Source: Oleispira sp963933055 (GTDB lineage: Bacteria > Pseudomonadota > Gammaproteobacteria > Pseudomonadales > Oceanobacteraceae). From it: DNA of 18,053 nt. Position numbers and translations under genes: made by a program. Under the pieces are notes generated by a model, which did no database searches, was not told the origin of the DNA, and saw only the letters and a list, made by a program, of their open reading frames with translations. This document shows positions 7,916 through 14,945 of this stretch, piece after piece (within the stretch, counting starts at the first letter, position 1; each line of letters opens with the position of its first letter). The stretch spans positions 1 through 18,053 of the forward strand of contig CAWVSY010000067.1 of NCBI GenBank assembly GCA_963933055.1, written 5' to 3'.

Positions 7916-8071
7916 GACAAGGTCTCTAGCGGCCTGTAAATATAATATGATCTGGATTCTAACAGATAAATCAGCTAAAAATTGACTAGATTGTTCTGTT
8001 ATTAGCAACACATCGTTACTGAGTTTCCATATTTCATACTAGCATCATATTCCAAGTGGGTAATATATAGA
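7916..8071. promoter_or_regulatory. divergent tolC / nudF promoter region
   Basis: These 156 AT-rich bases contain the start signals of both divergent genes. On the minus strand an AT-rich patch reading TATTAT/TATATT, about 30 bases upstream of the tolC ATG, is a possible -10 box. TTGACT at 7982-7987 looks like a plus-strand -35 box but has no good -10 at proper distance. The nudF start has only a weak upstream AGTGGG. No operator was recognised. Confidence 0.4.
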
Positions 8072-8704
8072 ATGGCTAAGCCAGAATTAGACGTAAAATT
8101 TAACCAGCAAGACCATAAAACCGTGCTTACTCAACGCCTGCATGATGGTTTTTTTAAAGTTGATCGTTATCAAGTCGAACATGAATTATTCGCTGGAGGC
8201 CGTACTGAAGCCTTTAGCCGAGAGTTATTTGAGCGTGGCGAAGCTTCTGCTGTTTTACTTTATGATCCAAAAAAAGATCTCGTCGTATTAACTGAGCAAT
8301 ATCGCATTGGCGCCGCCTTAGATAAACAGCAAGGATCACCTTGGTTATTAGAAGTGGTGGCGGGCATGATTGAAGAAGGAGAATCAGCAGAAGAAGTTGC
8401 CCGTCGCGAAGCTGAGGAAGAAGCAGGTTGCCATCTTAATCAGTTAATTCCCATCTCTAGTTACTGGTCATCACCAGGGGGCACCTCAGAAAAAGTTCAC
8501 CTTTATTGTGCCTTGATTGATAGCACAGGGTTGGGTGGTATTCATGGCCTGGATCACGAGCAGGAAGATATCTTAGTCAGGGTTCTTCCTTTTCAGGTTG
8601 CATTTGATGGTATTGAAAGTGGAGCAATTAATAATGCTGCCACCATTATTGCCCTGCAATGGCTTAAATTGAAGCACAGCGATATAGCTATAAAGACTGT
8701 ATAA
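8072..8704 (+). CDS. nudF: ADP-ribose pyrophosphatase (Nudix hydrolase)
   Basis: NudF hydrolyses ADP-ribose to AMP and ribose 5-phosphate, clearing a reactive NAD breakdown product. The Nudix signature G-x5-E-x7-RE-U-x-EE-x-G-U is complete at residues 98-120 (Gly98, Glu104, Arg112-Glu113, Glu116-Glu117, Gly119). The subfamily-specific segments WLLEVVAGMIEEGES, SPGGTSEKVHLY downstream of the box, GIHGLDHEQEDI, and the C-terminal INNAATIIALQWL match E. coli NudF. At 210 residues the length is normal for the family. It opens the plus-strand block nudF-yqiB-cpdA-yqiA, divergent from tolC, but 126 bases separate it from yqiB, so the block may have internal promoters. Confidence 0.94.
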   Translation: MAKPELDVKFNQQDHKTVLTQRLHDGFFKVDRYQVEHELFAGGRTEAFSRELFERGEASAVLLYDPKKDLVVLTEQYRIGAALDKQQGSPWLLEVVAGMIEEGESAEEVARREAEEEAGCHLNQLIPISSYWSSPGGTSEKVHLYCALIDSTGLGGIHGLDHEQEDILVRVLPFQVAFDGIESGAINNAATIIALQWLKLKHSDIAIKTV

Positions 8705-8830
8705 CGCATCTTTTAAATCATATGCCTATTTGCTTTAGTTTGCTCTAGGAAACAGACGCGCTTTTCGATAGGGTGGCGTTTGCTAGGGCAATTCAAACAT
8801 TGCTATTAAATACGAGTTAAGGAAAAAGAT

Positions 8831-9304
8831 ATGGCGCTAAATCGTCGCTATGTGCCAGATTTGAAAAAGATGGCAGCGGCCTGTGAAGGTAACTACATTC
8901 GATTAAATAAATTGATGCCCAATTTTGAACTGGGTTATGAAACCTCTTTTTTAATTAGTGGTGGCCTAAGTGCGGGCGTCGATTTGCGTCAGGCTCGAAT
9001 TCAGTTGAAGGTGATTGAAAGTTTTCCTTATACATCAACCATCGAAGTTGTGCAGAAGGGCTTGTGCCCAGACTGGATCCAGCCACCATCGATGTTGGTG
9101 CGTTTATATCATGATGCTCGCTCGGCTGAAGTAACCAGTTATCAAAACCAAAAGCGTATTCATGGCAAGTATGAGTACCCCAATCCGCAAATGCGCATGC
9201 CTGATGAAAAGGCGCAGCTTAACCAATTCTTAGCCGAATGGCTGACCCATTGCCTTAAGCATGGTCATGCAGAAGTCGCATTAGACTTTGCTCCATTACG
9301 ATAA
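8831..9304 (+). CDS. yqiB: DUF1249 family protein YqiB
   Basis: This is a conserved 157-residue cytoplasmic protein of unknown molecular function. It matches YqiB of E. coli in order and motif: RYVPDLKKMAAACEGNYI at the N-terminus, the central ESFPYTSTIEV, PSMLVRLYHDARSAEV, YPNPQMRMPDEKAQLNQFL and the terminal WLTHCLKHGHAEV. No signal peptide, membrane segment or catalytic motif is visible. Compared with E. coli YqiB (about 140 residues) it has a short insertion near residue 45 and a longer tail. The ATG follows a good AAGGA ribosome site. Its constant place between nudF and cpdA suggests a housekeeping role, but the sequence does not say which. Confidence 0.92.
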   Translation: MALNRRYVPDLKKMAAACEGNYIRLNKLMPNFELGYETSFLISGGLSAGVDLRQARIQLKVIESFPYTSTIEVVQKGLCPDWIQPPSMLVRLYHDARSAEVTSYQNQKRIHGKYEYPNPQMRMPDEKAQLNQFLAEWLTHCLKHGHAEVALDFAPLR

Positions 9305-9322
9305 AAAAGTAAATTTAGATTG

Positions 9323-9368
9323 AAATGTGATCTAATTCCAAACAGAATTGAAATATCCCATATATAGT
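9323..9368 (+). promoter_or_regulatory. candidate CRP site and -10 box upstream of cpdA
   Basis: AAATGTGATCTA at 9323-9334 matches the left 12 bases of the ideal CRP palindrome exactly; the right half (to 9344) matches poorly. The site centre is 9333.5. TATAGT at 9363-9368 (five of six matches to TATAAT) would put transcription start near 9375, making the site centre about -41.5, the class II activator position. A rival -35/-10 pair is TTGAAA (9348-9353) with TGTAAC (9371-9376), spacing 17. This is a prediction from spacing and a half-site only. Confidence 0.35.
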
Positions 9369-9378
9369 GATGTAACAA

Positions 9379-9398
9379 CATGCACGACAAAGTGCATG
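9379..9398 (+). promoter_or_regulatory. hairpin in the cpdA 5' leader
   Basis: CATGCAC (9379-9385) and GTGCATG (9392-9398) form a perfect seven-base stem with the loop GACAAA. The stem ends ten bases before the cpdA ATG, over the place where a ribosome binding site should be; no good Shine-Dalgarno sequence is otherwise visible. It could limit translation or act as a DNA operator. Confidence 0.4.
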
Positions 9399-9408
9399 CA
9401 TTAACGAA

Positions 9409-10227
9409 ATGGAGCTACCTTTGTTCTCGTTTGACCACGAAGGGTCTATTCAATTCATTCAGATAACCGATACACATCTGATTGAGGCTGAGGATGGCCA
9501 CCTACTCGGGTTAGAAACCCTAAACAGTTTAGAGTGCGTCTTAAACAGTGTAAAAACTGAAAACAGCGCATTCGACTTCTTTGTTGTGTCTGGTGATTTG
9601 TCTCAAGACGGATCACTCACGTCTTATCAGCGGCTGCATACAACCTTAATACCTTTTGGTGTGCCATCATTTTGGTTCGCGGGTAATCACGACTGCATGG
9701 CCAATATGCAAAAAGTCAGTGAAGGGACCGAGCATTTAAACAACATCATTCGTACTCAACATTGGCAGTTAATTTTATTAGATTCGCAAGTCGAAGGGTC
9801 TGTTTTTGGCCATTTAGCCGATGATCAGCTTGAGTTATTAGAAAATGCCTTGAGCGAGCGCCCTGATCTTCATACGTTAATCAGTCTTCATCATCACCCA
9901 ATACCGATGGAAAGTGGCTGGATGGATCGTATTGGTGTGAAAAATGGCGATCGTTTAATGGAAATTGCTCGTCGGCACAAAAATGTAAAATGCATTTTTT
10001 GGGGCCATGTGCACCAAGATAGCGATAGAATGGTCGATGGTATTCGCATGTTGTCCACCCCTTCAACCTGTGTTCAATTTAGACCCAAATCAAAAGATTT
10101 TGATGTCGAAAAAGTAGCGCCAGGCTATCGCCGATTTAAACTGCACCCCGATGGCACGTTCGAAACTCAAGTATCGCGTGTTGAAGGCATAGAGTTTGAA
10201 GTCGATTTATCGGTTAAGGGCTATTAA
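9409..10227 (+). CDS. cpdA: 3',5'-cyclic-AMP phosphodiesterase
   Basis: CpdA hydrolyses cAMP to AMP and so lowers CRP signalling; it is a cytoplasmic binuclear-metal phosphoesterase. All metal-ligand motifs are present in 272 residues: DTH (Asp21, His23), GDLSQD (Asp63), GNHD (Asn93-His94), SLHHHP (about 159-164) and GHVHQD (His200, His202). The cAMP-specific subfamily segments LLDSQVEG, STPSTCVQF and the C-terminal HPDGTFETQVSR also match E. coli CpdA. The ATG at 9409 has a weak ribosome site and sits just after a leader hairpin. The 104-base gap after yqiB holds a possible CRP-controlled promoter. yqiA follows 20 bases later and is probably co-transcribed. Confidence 0.94.
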   Translation: MELPLFSFDHEGSIQFIQITDTHLIEAEDGHLLGLETLNSLECVLNSVKTENSAFDFFVVSGDLSQDGSLTSYQRLHTTLIPFGVPSFWFAGNHDCMANMQKVSEGTEHLNNIIRTQHWQLILLDSQVEGSVFGHLADDQLELLENALSERPDLHTLISLHHHPIPMESGWMDRIGVKNGDRLMEIARRHKNVKCIFWGHVHQDSDRMVDGIRMLSTPSTCVQFRPKSKDFDVEKVAPGYRRFKLHPDGTFETQVSRVEGIEFEVDLSVKGY

Positions 10228-10247
10228 AAAGGCGATTAAAAACCTCG

Positions 10248-10862
10248 ATGTTATTACTTCCTTCTAATATTGGCTGTGTGTATCTACACGGCTTTCTAAG
10301 TTCTCCTGATTCCAAAAAAGCACAAGAGCTCATTCAATATTTCAAAAACAACAACCTGCAGAATCAGTTACGCATTCCTTGCTTGAGTTTTGAGCCAGAA
10401 CAAGCCATCAAGCAGGCACAAGAAGCGATTCACTCCTTGTATGAACAAGAAGGTATCCAGCAAGTTTTTGTAATGGGAAGCTCGCTAGGAGGCTTTTACG
10501 CCACTTATTTAGGGCAGACCGAAAAGATCAAAGCGGTCTTGGTCAATCCTGCGGTGCGTCCTTTTGAATTGTTTGATAAATATCTAGGCCCGAATAAGCA
10601 TTATTACGATGGCCAAACTTATATTTTAGAAATGAAGCACATTGAGCAATTACAGGCACTGGATGTCAAAAATTTAGATAACCCTGAGCACTTCTTATTG
10701 TTGCAGCAAACGGGTGATGAAACCCTTGATTATCGCCAAGCATGTGCCAAATATCGATCCTGTCCTAGTTGGCTTGAAGCGGGAGGCAGCCATAGCTTTG
10801 ACGGCTTTATTGAACGTTTAGACATGGTATTTAATTTCATTACCCAAGAAAATATGAGCTAA
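10248..10862 (+). CDS. yqiA: YqiA-type alpha/beta-fold esterase
   Basis: This 204-residue UPF0227/YqiA-family hydrolase probably cleaves short acyl esters, as shown for the E. coli protein; its natural substrate is unknown. The fold markers are YLHGFLSSP (oxyanion His14-Gly15), the nucleophile elbow GSSLGGFYAT with Ser79, NPAVRPFE, TGDETLDYR with the candidate acid Asp157 or Asp161, and GSHSF with catalytic His182. There is no signal peptide, so it is cytoplasmic. It lies 20 bases downstream of cpdA, as in E. coli, where parE comes next. Here the following gene is a GGDEF/EAL protein, 57 bases further on. The ribosome site is weak, consistent with coupling to cpdA. Confidence 0.92.
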   Translation: MLLLPSNIGCVYLHGFLSSPDSKKAQELIQYFKNNNLQNQLRIPCLSFEPEQAIKQAQEAIHSLYEQEGIQQVFVMGSSLGGFYATYLGQTEKIKAVLVNPAVRPFELFDKYLGPNKHYYDGQTYILEMKHIEQLQALDVKNLDNPEHFLLLQQTGDETLDYRQACAKYRSCPSWLEAGGSHSFDGFIERLDMVFNFITQENMS

Positions 10863-10919
10863 TCTTTTATGACGAGTCTTTTATTGGCTAGTACTTAATA
10901 ACGAAGGAGGAAGCCATTG

Positions 10920-13454
10920 ATGCGTAGCCATTTTAGACAAACGGTTTCACTCCTCGCTTTAGCAATATTGATGATGTTGATTTATCAATATCTTACCGCG
11001 ATATCCGACCCAACAGAAAAAGCCATTCAATCTGGCCAGCATGATATTTTGTTGGAGCAGGCCTACCTCATTGACCAGACACAAGCCCTTAATCTTAAAG
11101 ATATTCGCTTAAAAGACGCTGAATTTAAAATTGAAAATCTAGCCTCTATTCCATGGAGTTTTAATCCGCAAGCCTACTGGATTCGTTTTACACTTCATAA
11201 TGCAAATGACCATGCCATCGATTTAGTAAGTCACTTTGCTAATCCGATGATTGAACAGCTGAATATTCATCAAGTAGGCCCAGAAGGCAACATTCGTGAG
11301 ACTCGATTGGGTTGGCAAGTAAGCAGCTTAACAAGAAACCAGCGTAGTCTACCGTCTTACTCATTTAGCCTTGATCCTCATACAGATACTCAACTGTATG
11401 TTCGAATCGCGACGGAAGGCATTTCAAGAACCCCCATTCATATTTACGCGCAAGATGATTTTTCGACACTAAGCCGTTTATCTTTTTTAATTTGGGGCAG
11501 TTTCATCGGAGTTTTAATTGCCATGTCTCTGTATAACCTCGTACTATTTTGGGGGTTAAAAGATACCGTATACCTTGCTTATATTAGCTATATTTTATCC
11601 ATTCTGGTGATGCTAGGTGTGGTTATGGGGTTTGGCCATTATATTTGGCCAGAGGCGATCATGCGCTATTTACGTGAAAATATTGTGGTCTTCAATATTT
11701 TGCTGATCATTTGTTCGATGCTATTTGCACTCTTATTTTTCAATGCTCATCAGCATAAGACGCTCGTTGTACGCTGCAATATTTATTACGTTATTTATTT
11801 GGCTATTTTTGCCGTTGTTAGTCTGTTTCTACCAGAGAATATTGCGGCACCTATTTTCTTTGTTAGCATGATATTTCTTTACCCTCTCGCGTTCATGTTA
11901 ATTGTTCAACAAGCAAAGCATAACCTTCACTGGGCTTGGCTATATGTTGTTTCGTGGCTTCCTTTGTTAGTCGGTGGAGCATTACAACCGATGGAGCTGA
12001 CAGGGTTTATTGACAGCTCTTTTTTAGTGCATCATTCATTAATGATCGGCGTGCTTTTTGAAGTCGTATTAATGGCAATGGCCTTAGCCAAACGTATGCA
12101 ATTTAAAAAGGCAAGGGCGCTGTATCGGGCTACGCATGAACCAGAAACCAATTTAGCCAATATCAATCTGCTGGAATCGAAAGTCGATTTACTGGTGGCC
12201 AAGGATATTGATTTCTCCATTGTTATCATCGAAATAGAAAACTTCTCTACCTTACTTCCCTATATTAGTAATATTGATAACAATGATTTGATGCTAATGC
12301 TCGCCAAAAATATAGAACGGAAACTGTACTTTGAAGACAGCATTATCACCTTAGAAATTGAAGATAAGCGACTTATAAAAATTGCGAAAATAAATGAAGG
12401 AACTTTTGCCTTTATTATAGAAATTACGACGATGCCTATAAAAGAAAAGGAAAGGATTAATAAGAAACTGAACTTCATTATGGACGACATGAAGAAAAGT
12501 GCTCAGGTAGGTGAACTATTTATTAATTTATCGATTAATATTGGCGTATCATTAACAGAGCCGCAGAAAGATACTTCATTCTCTGAAATTTTAAAGCAAG
12601 CATACCGAGCTTTAGAGCAAGGTAAAGCCAAAGGCGTGATGTGTTCATTTTATCAACCAGAGCATGCCATTAATGTAGCGCAAAGACTTGCCTTAGCCGC
12701 AGACTTACAAAAAGCACTGCAAGATAATCGGCTGCAACTGTTTCATCAGCCACAAATAAATTTAGCGACAAACCAAGTTGATGGTTCAGAAGCATTGCTT
12801 CGTTGGCAGCATGCAAAGTATGGATTTATACCGCCAGATACCTTTATTCAGCTGGCTGAAGATACGGGTATTATTAATGAACTCACGTTGTGGGTAATTG
12901 ATAACGCTTGCAAAAACTTAGAAATATTAATAAGCCTAGGCTATGTTAATCATAATGTTTCGGTCAATATTAGTGGTAAAGATATTGCTGAGCTAAATTT
13001 TTTGCCGAATGTTAAAAAAATTCTATCAAAATACGAGATACCTTTATCGTGTTTAACGTTTGAATTGACTGAGTCCGTAATGGTGAGTGATTTTTTACAT
13101 CTTAGCCAAACAATGAAACAACTCTCCGAGATGGGCATTCAAGTCGCAATTGATGATTATGGCACTGGCTATTCTTCTTTGTTTTATATTTCACAACTGC
13201 CTTTTAATGAAATAAAAATTGATAAAAGCTTTGTTATGAATATAGAAAATTCTGAGACAGATCTGACGATTGTTAAAACAACCATCGAAATGGCTAAAAG
13301 TTTAGGACTAAAGATAGTCGCTGAAGGTGTAGAAAATAAAGCAGTAGAAAATATTTTAAAAAGACACAATTGTTATTTGGCTCAAGGCTATTTGTATAGC
13401 AAGCCAATAAAATTTAGTGATTATATTGAGTGGCTAAATAATCAACCACTTTAA
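10920..13454 (+). CDS. 7TMR-DISM sensor protein with degenerate GGDEF and intact EAL domain (probable c-di-GMP phosphodiesterase)
   Basis: This is a predicted inner-membrane signalling protein of 844 residues. The order is: N-terminal hydrophobic helix (about 10-28); extracytoplasmic 7TMR-DISMED2-like domain (about 38-178) with YWIRFTLHNAN and LYVRIATEG; seven membrane segments (about 188-390); GGDEF-like domain (about 430-580); EAL domain (about 592-844). The GGDEF signature reads NEGTF (near 493), so cyclase activity is not expected. EAL residues needed for metal and c-di-GMP are all present: Glu in SEALLRW (about 624), Asn in SVNIS, ELTES, IDDYGTGYSS, IKIDKSF, AEGVEN and AQGYLYSKP. It should therefore lower c-di-GMP in response to an unknown periplasmic ligand. 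A full AAGGAGG ribosome site (10904-10910) precedes the ATG by nine bases; a TTG directly before it is an alternative start. Its 3' end overlaps the convergent gene. Confidence 0.88.
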   Translation: MRSHFRQTVSLLALAILMMLIYQYLTAISDPTEKAIQSGQHDILLEQAYLIDQTQALNLKDIRLKDAEFKIENLASIPWSFNPQAYWIRFTLHNANDHAIDLVSHFANPMIEQLNIHQVGPEGNIRETRLGWQVSSLTRNQRSLPSYSFSLDPHTDTQLYVRIATEGISRTPIHIYAQDDFSTLSRLSFLIWGSFIGVLIAMSLYNLVLFWGLKDTVYLAYISYILSILVMLGVVMGFGHYIWPEAIMRYLRENIVVFNILLIICSMLFALLFFNAHQHKTLVVRCNIYYVIYLAIFAVVSLFLPENIAAPIFFVSMIFLYPLAFMLIVQQAKHNLHWAWLYVVSWLPLLVGGALQPMELTGFIDSSFLVHHSLMIGVLFEVVLMAMALAKRMQFKKARALYRATHEPETNLANINLLESKVDLLVAKDIDFSIVIIEIENFSTLLPYISNIDNNDLMLMLAKNIERKLYFEDSIITLEIEDKRLIKIAKINEGTFAFIIEITTMPIKEKERINKKLNFIMDDMKKSAQVGELFINLSINIGVSLTEPQKDTSFSEILKQAYRALEQGKAKGVMCSFYQPEHAINVAQRLALAADLQKALQDNRLQLFHQPQINLATNQVDGSEALLRWQHAKYGFIPPDTFIQLAEDTGIINELTLWVIDNACKNLEILISLGYVNHNVSVNISGKDIAELNFLPNVKKILSKYEIPLSCLTFELTESVMVSDFLHLSQTMKQLSEMGIQVAIDDYGTGYSSLFYISQLPFNEIKIDKSFVMNIENSETDLTIVKTTIEMAKSLGLKIVAEGVENKAVENILKRHNCYLAQGYLYSKPIKFSDYIEWLNNQPL

Positions 13455-13941
13455 CTTTAAAAGACGCTTCTGAATAAAATTGCTTAACTAATTGGCTAGG
13501 CAGAATGTCGGTGCGCTCCATAAGAGCGACCGCTCGACCTGTCGCGGTAACATAAGAATATACACCAGTATGTGCAGCAGCATGACGTGCCAATAGTGGT
13601 TTTATAATATCGGCATACATCACATTAGCCAATTGCGATGCATAACCTTTATTTTGATGCTTAGAAAAAGTAATAAAATGAACCACTCCCAAATCTTGAT
13701 AGATTTCATCTTGAAAGTGCGTCACCTTATCGCTTCTATTTTCAAAACTTTCGAACAAACTATAAGCGACTAATTCATCTTCACAATACAGCTTAATCAT
13801 CTCTGCCTGAGTACCGTGCTGTAAATCATCATGATTTAATAACCACTGGAAGATGTTCCACATCTTCATATTGTGATTACCTAAAGCAATTAATTCAGCA
13901 GCACAGTATTTGGCATTAGTCTGTTCAAATCTAATCTTCAA
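13414..13941 (-). CDS. GNAT-family N-acetyltransferase
   Basis: This is a 175-residue putative acetyltransferase of unknown substrate. The central acetyl-CoA binding segment is recognisable: LGVVHFITFSKHQNKGYASQ at about 84-103, where HQNKGYA corresponds to the GNAT Q/R-x-x-G-x-G/A loop and is preceded by the usual beta strand. The N- and C-terminal thirds are not distinctive. The chosen start is TTG at 13941, which overlaps the stop of the MYG1-family gene upstream by 11 bases and suggests translational coupling; an internal ATG at codon 25 is possible but would remove the first strand region. The 3' end overlaps the convergent EAL gene by 41 bases, leaving no room for a terminator between them. 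Confidence 0.72.
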   Translation of the reverse strand: MKIRFEQTNAKYCAAELIALGNHNMKMWNIFQWLLNHDDLQHGTQAEMIKLYCEDELVAYSLFESFENRSDKVTHFQDEIYQDLGVVHFITFSKHQNKGYASQLANVMYADIIKPLLARHAAAHTGVYSYVTATGRAVALMERTDILPSQLVKQFYSEASFKVKVVDYLATQYNH

Positions 13942-14800
13942 GAGCCATCGCAGCCATTTTCATCGTACTCTCAAATGACTCTGAACCTGCAATGAACAAA
14001 CCGTTGTGGCAGAACATAGCATCATCAATTCCTGTTACGTCTTGAAGTTCTTTATTCGATAAACCTGCCCACGGCTTAGGCAAAGATTTTCTATCTTCAA
14101 AAGAACCAAGCTCAGCAGGAACGGTTTGGATTCGCCACTGGCCTGAGTCAGAAGGATAAACCACATACAAAGCTTCTTCAGACAAGGCGTGAACCGTTCG
14201 CTTCCAAGGCGTATATTGCTTTAAAACAATCACTCTAGGATCTTCTGCTTCTGCAATGGCTTTAGCAACAATGGCTTTCGCACTAATACCGCCGTTAGCG
14301 GAGGCAATAAAGCGAGCTAAGATACGTGATGCAAAAGCAACGGCTTCATCAAAGCATGTATCGTAATCGCTTTCTTCTTGCCAAGTCGGATTAAACATCG
14401 AGATTGTCTGGCTCAGACTAATGCCTTTAGAAACCCCTTCAACATGGCCACAGTCGACAGCATCAATGGTAGAAACAAGGCCAGAATCAACAGAGTTGGC
14501 AACGTCTTCGTTACCTTCACAGATTTCTACTCCGTATTTCTTCCAGATTAAACCAAAAGAAGAAAATGGAATGCCGTTTTCACGCTCGCCTGCGCCTCCA
14601 CGTTGATGATGGTCAAAGCGTCCTGCTTCAGGGTCATATACGCCACCCACATCAAGTACGATATCGGCTTCTGCGATCACGTCTAAATTTCGTGTGCGAA
14701 TCAGCTTAAAAATAGGGAAAATGCATTTAAGTGCCGCAACACTAAAAACATCATCTGCGTGAAAATTACCATTGTGCGTTGCTATCGTTAATTCAGTCAT
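13931..14800 (-). CDS. MYG1/UPF0160 family DHH-type exonuclease
   Basis: This 289-residue protein belongs to the MYG1 family, members of the DHH phosphoesterase superfamily; the eukaryotic member is reported as a 3'-5' RNA exonuclease. Family motifs are THNGNFHADDVF at residues 8-19, LIRTRN, ADIVLDVGGVYDP, the diagnostic DHHQRGG (63-69), FSSFGLIWKKYG, VDSGLVSTIDAVDCG (about 104-118), WKRTVHALSEEALYVVYPSD and a C-terminal FCHNGLFIAGSES. The length is somewhat shorter than eukaryotic homologues, which carry targeting sequences. The frame is open to an ATG at 14848, but I chose the ATG at 14800 because MTELTIATHNG begins where the family begins. Its role in bacteria is not established; RNA turnover is an inference. 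The downstream GNAT gene overlaps its stop. Confidence 0.9.
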   Translation of the reverse strand: MTELTIATHNGNFHADDVFSVAALKCIFPIFKLIRTRNLDVIAEADIVLDVGGVYDPEAGRFDHHQRGGAGERENGIPFSSFGLIWKKYGVEICEGNEDVANSVDSGLVSTIDAVDCGHVEGVSKGISLSQTISMFNPTWQEESDYDTCFDEAVAFASRILARFIASANGGISAKAIVAKAIAEAEDPRVIVLKQYTPWKRTVHALSEEALYVVYPSDSGQWRIQTVPAELGSFEDRKSLPKPWAGLSNKELQDVTGIDDAMFCHNGLFIAGSESFESTMKMAAMALED

Positions 14801-14837
14801 TTTAGAGTGTCGTAATAGAAAATAATAAGGGGTTATC

Positions 14838-14854
14838 ACTCGTAACATACGAGT
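14838..14854. promoter_or_regulatory. 17-base dyad upstream of the MYG1-family gene
   Basis: ACTCGTA (14838-14844) and TACGAGT (14848-14854) form a perfect seven-base inverted repeat around ACA. It lies about 38 bases upstream of the start at 14800 on the minus strand, a fitting place for an operator or leader hairpin. No T-run follows in either direction, so it is not a terminator. Confidence 0.35.
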
Positions 14855-14945
14855 AATTTGAATAAATAGATTTGTTAAAATATAGACAGGATTCTATACG
14901 AAGAGCGCTCACAAAAACAGCTAAGCACCCTTTAATACAAGGTTT

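Noticed and set aside
7916..8011. 32-codon N-terminal extension of TolC
   Set aside because: It would place the signal peptide inside the protein; the ATG at 7915 starts a standard signal sequence.
12260..13369. Several minus-strand open frames inside the EAL gene
   Set aside because: They arise from its AT-rich sequence on the opposite strand and have repetitive Ile/Ser/Leu translations.
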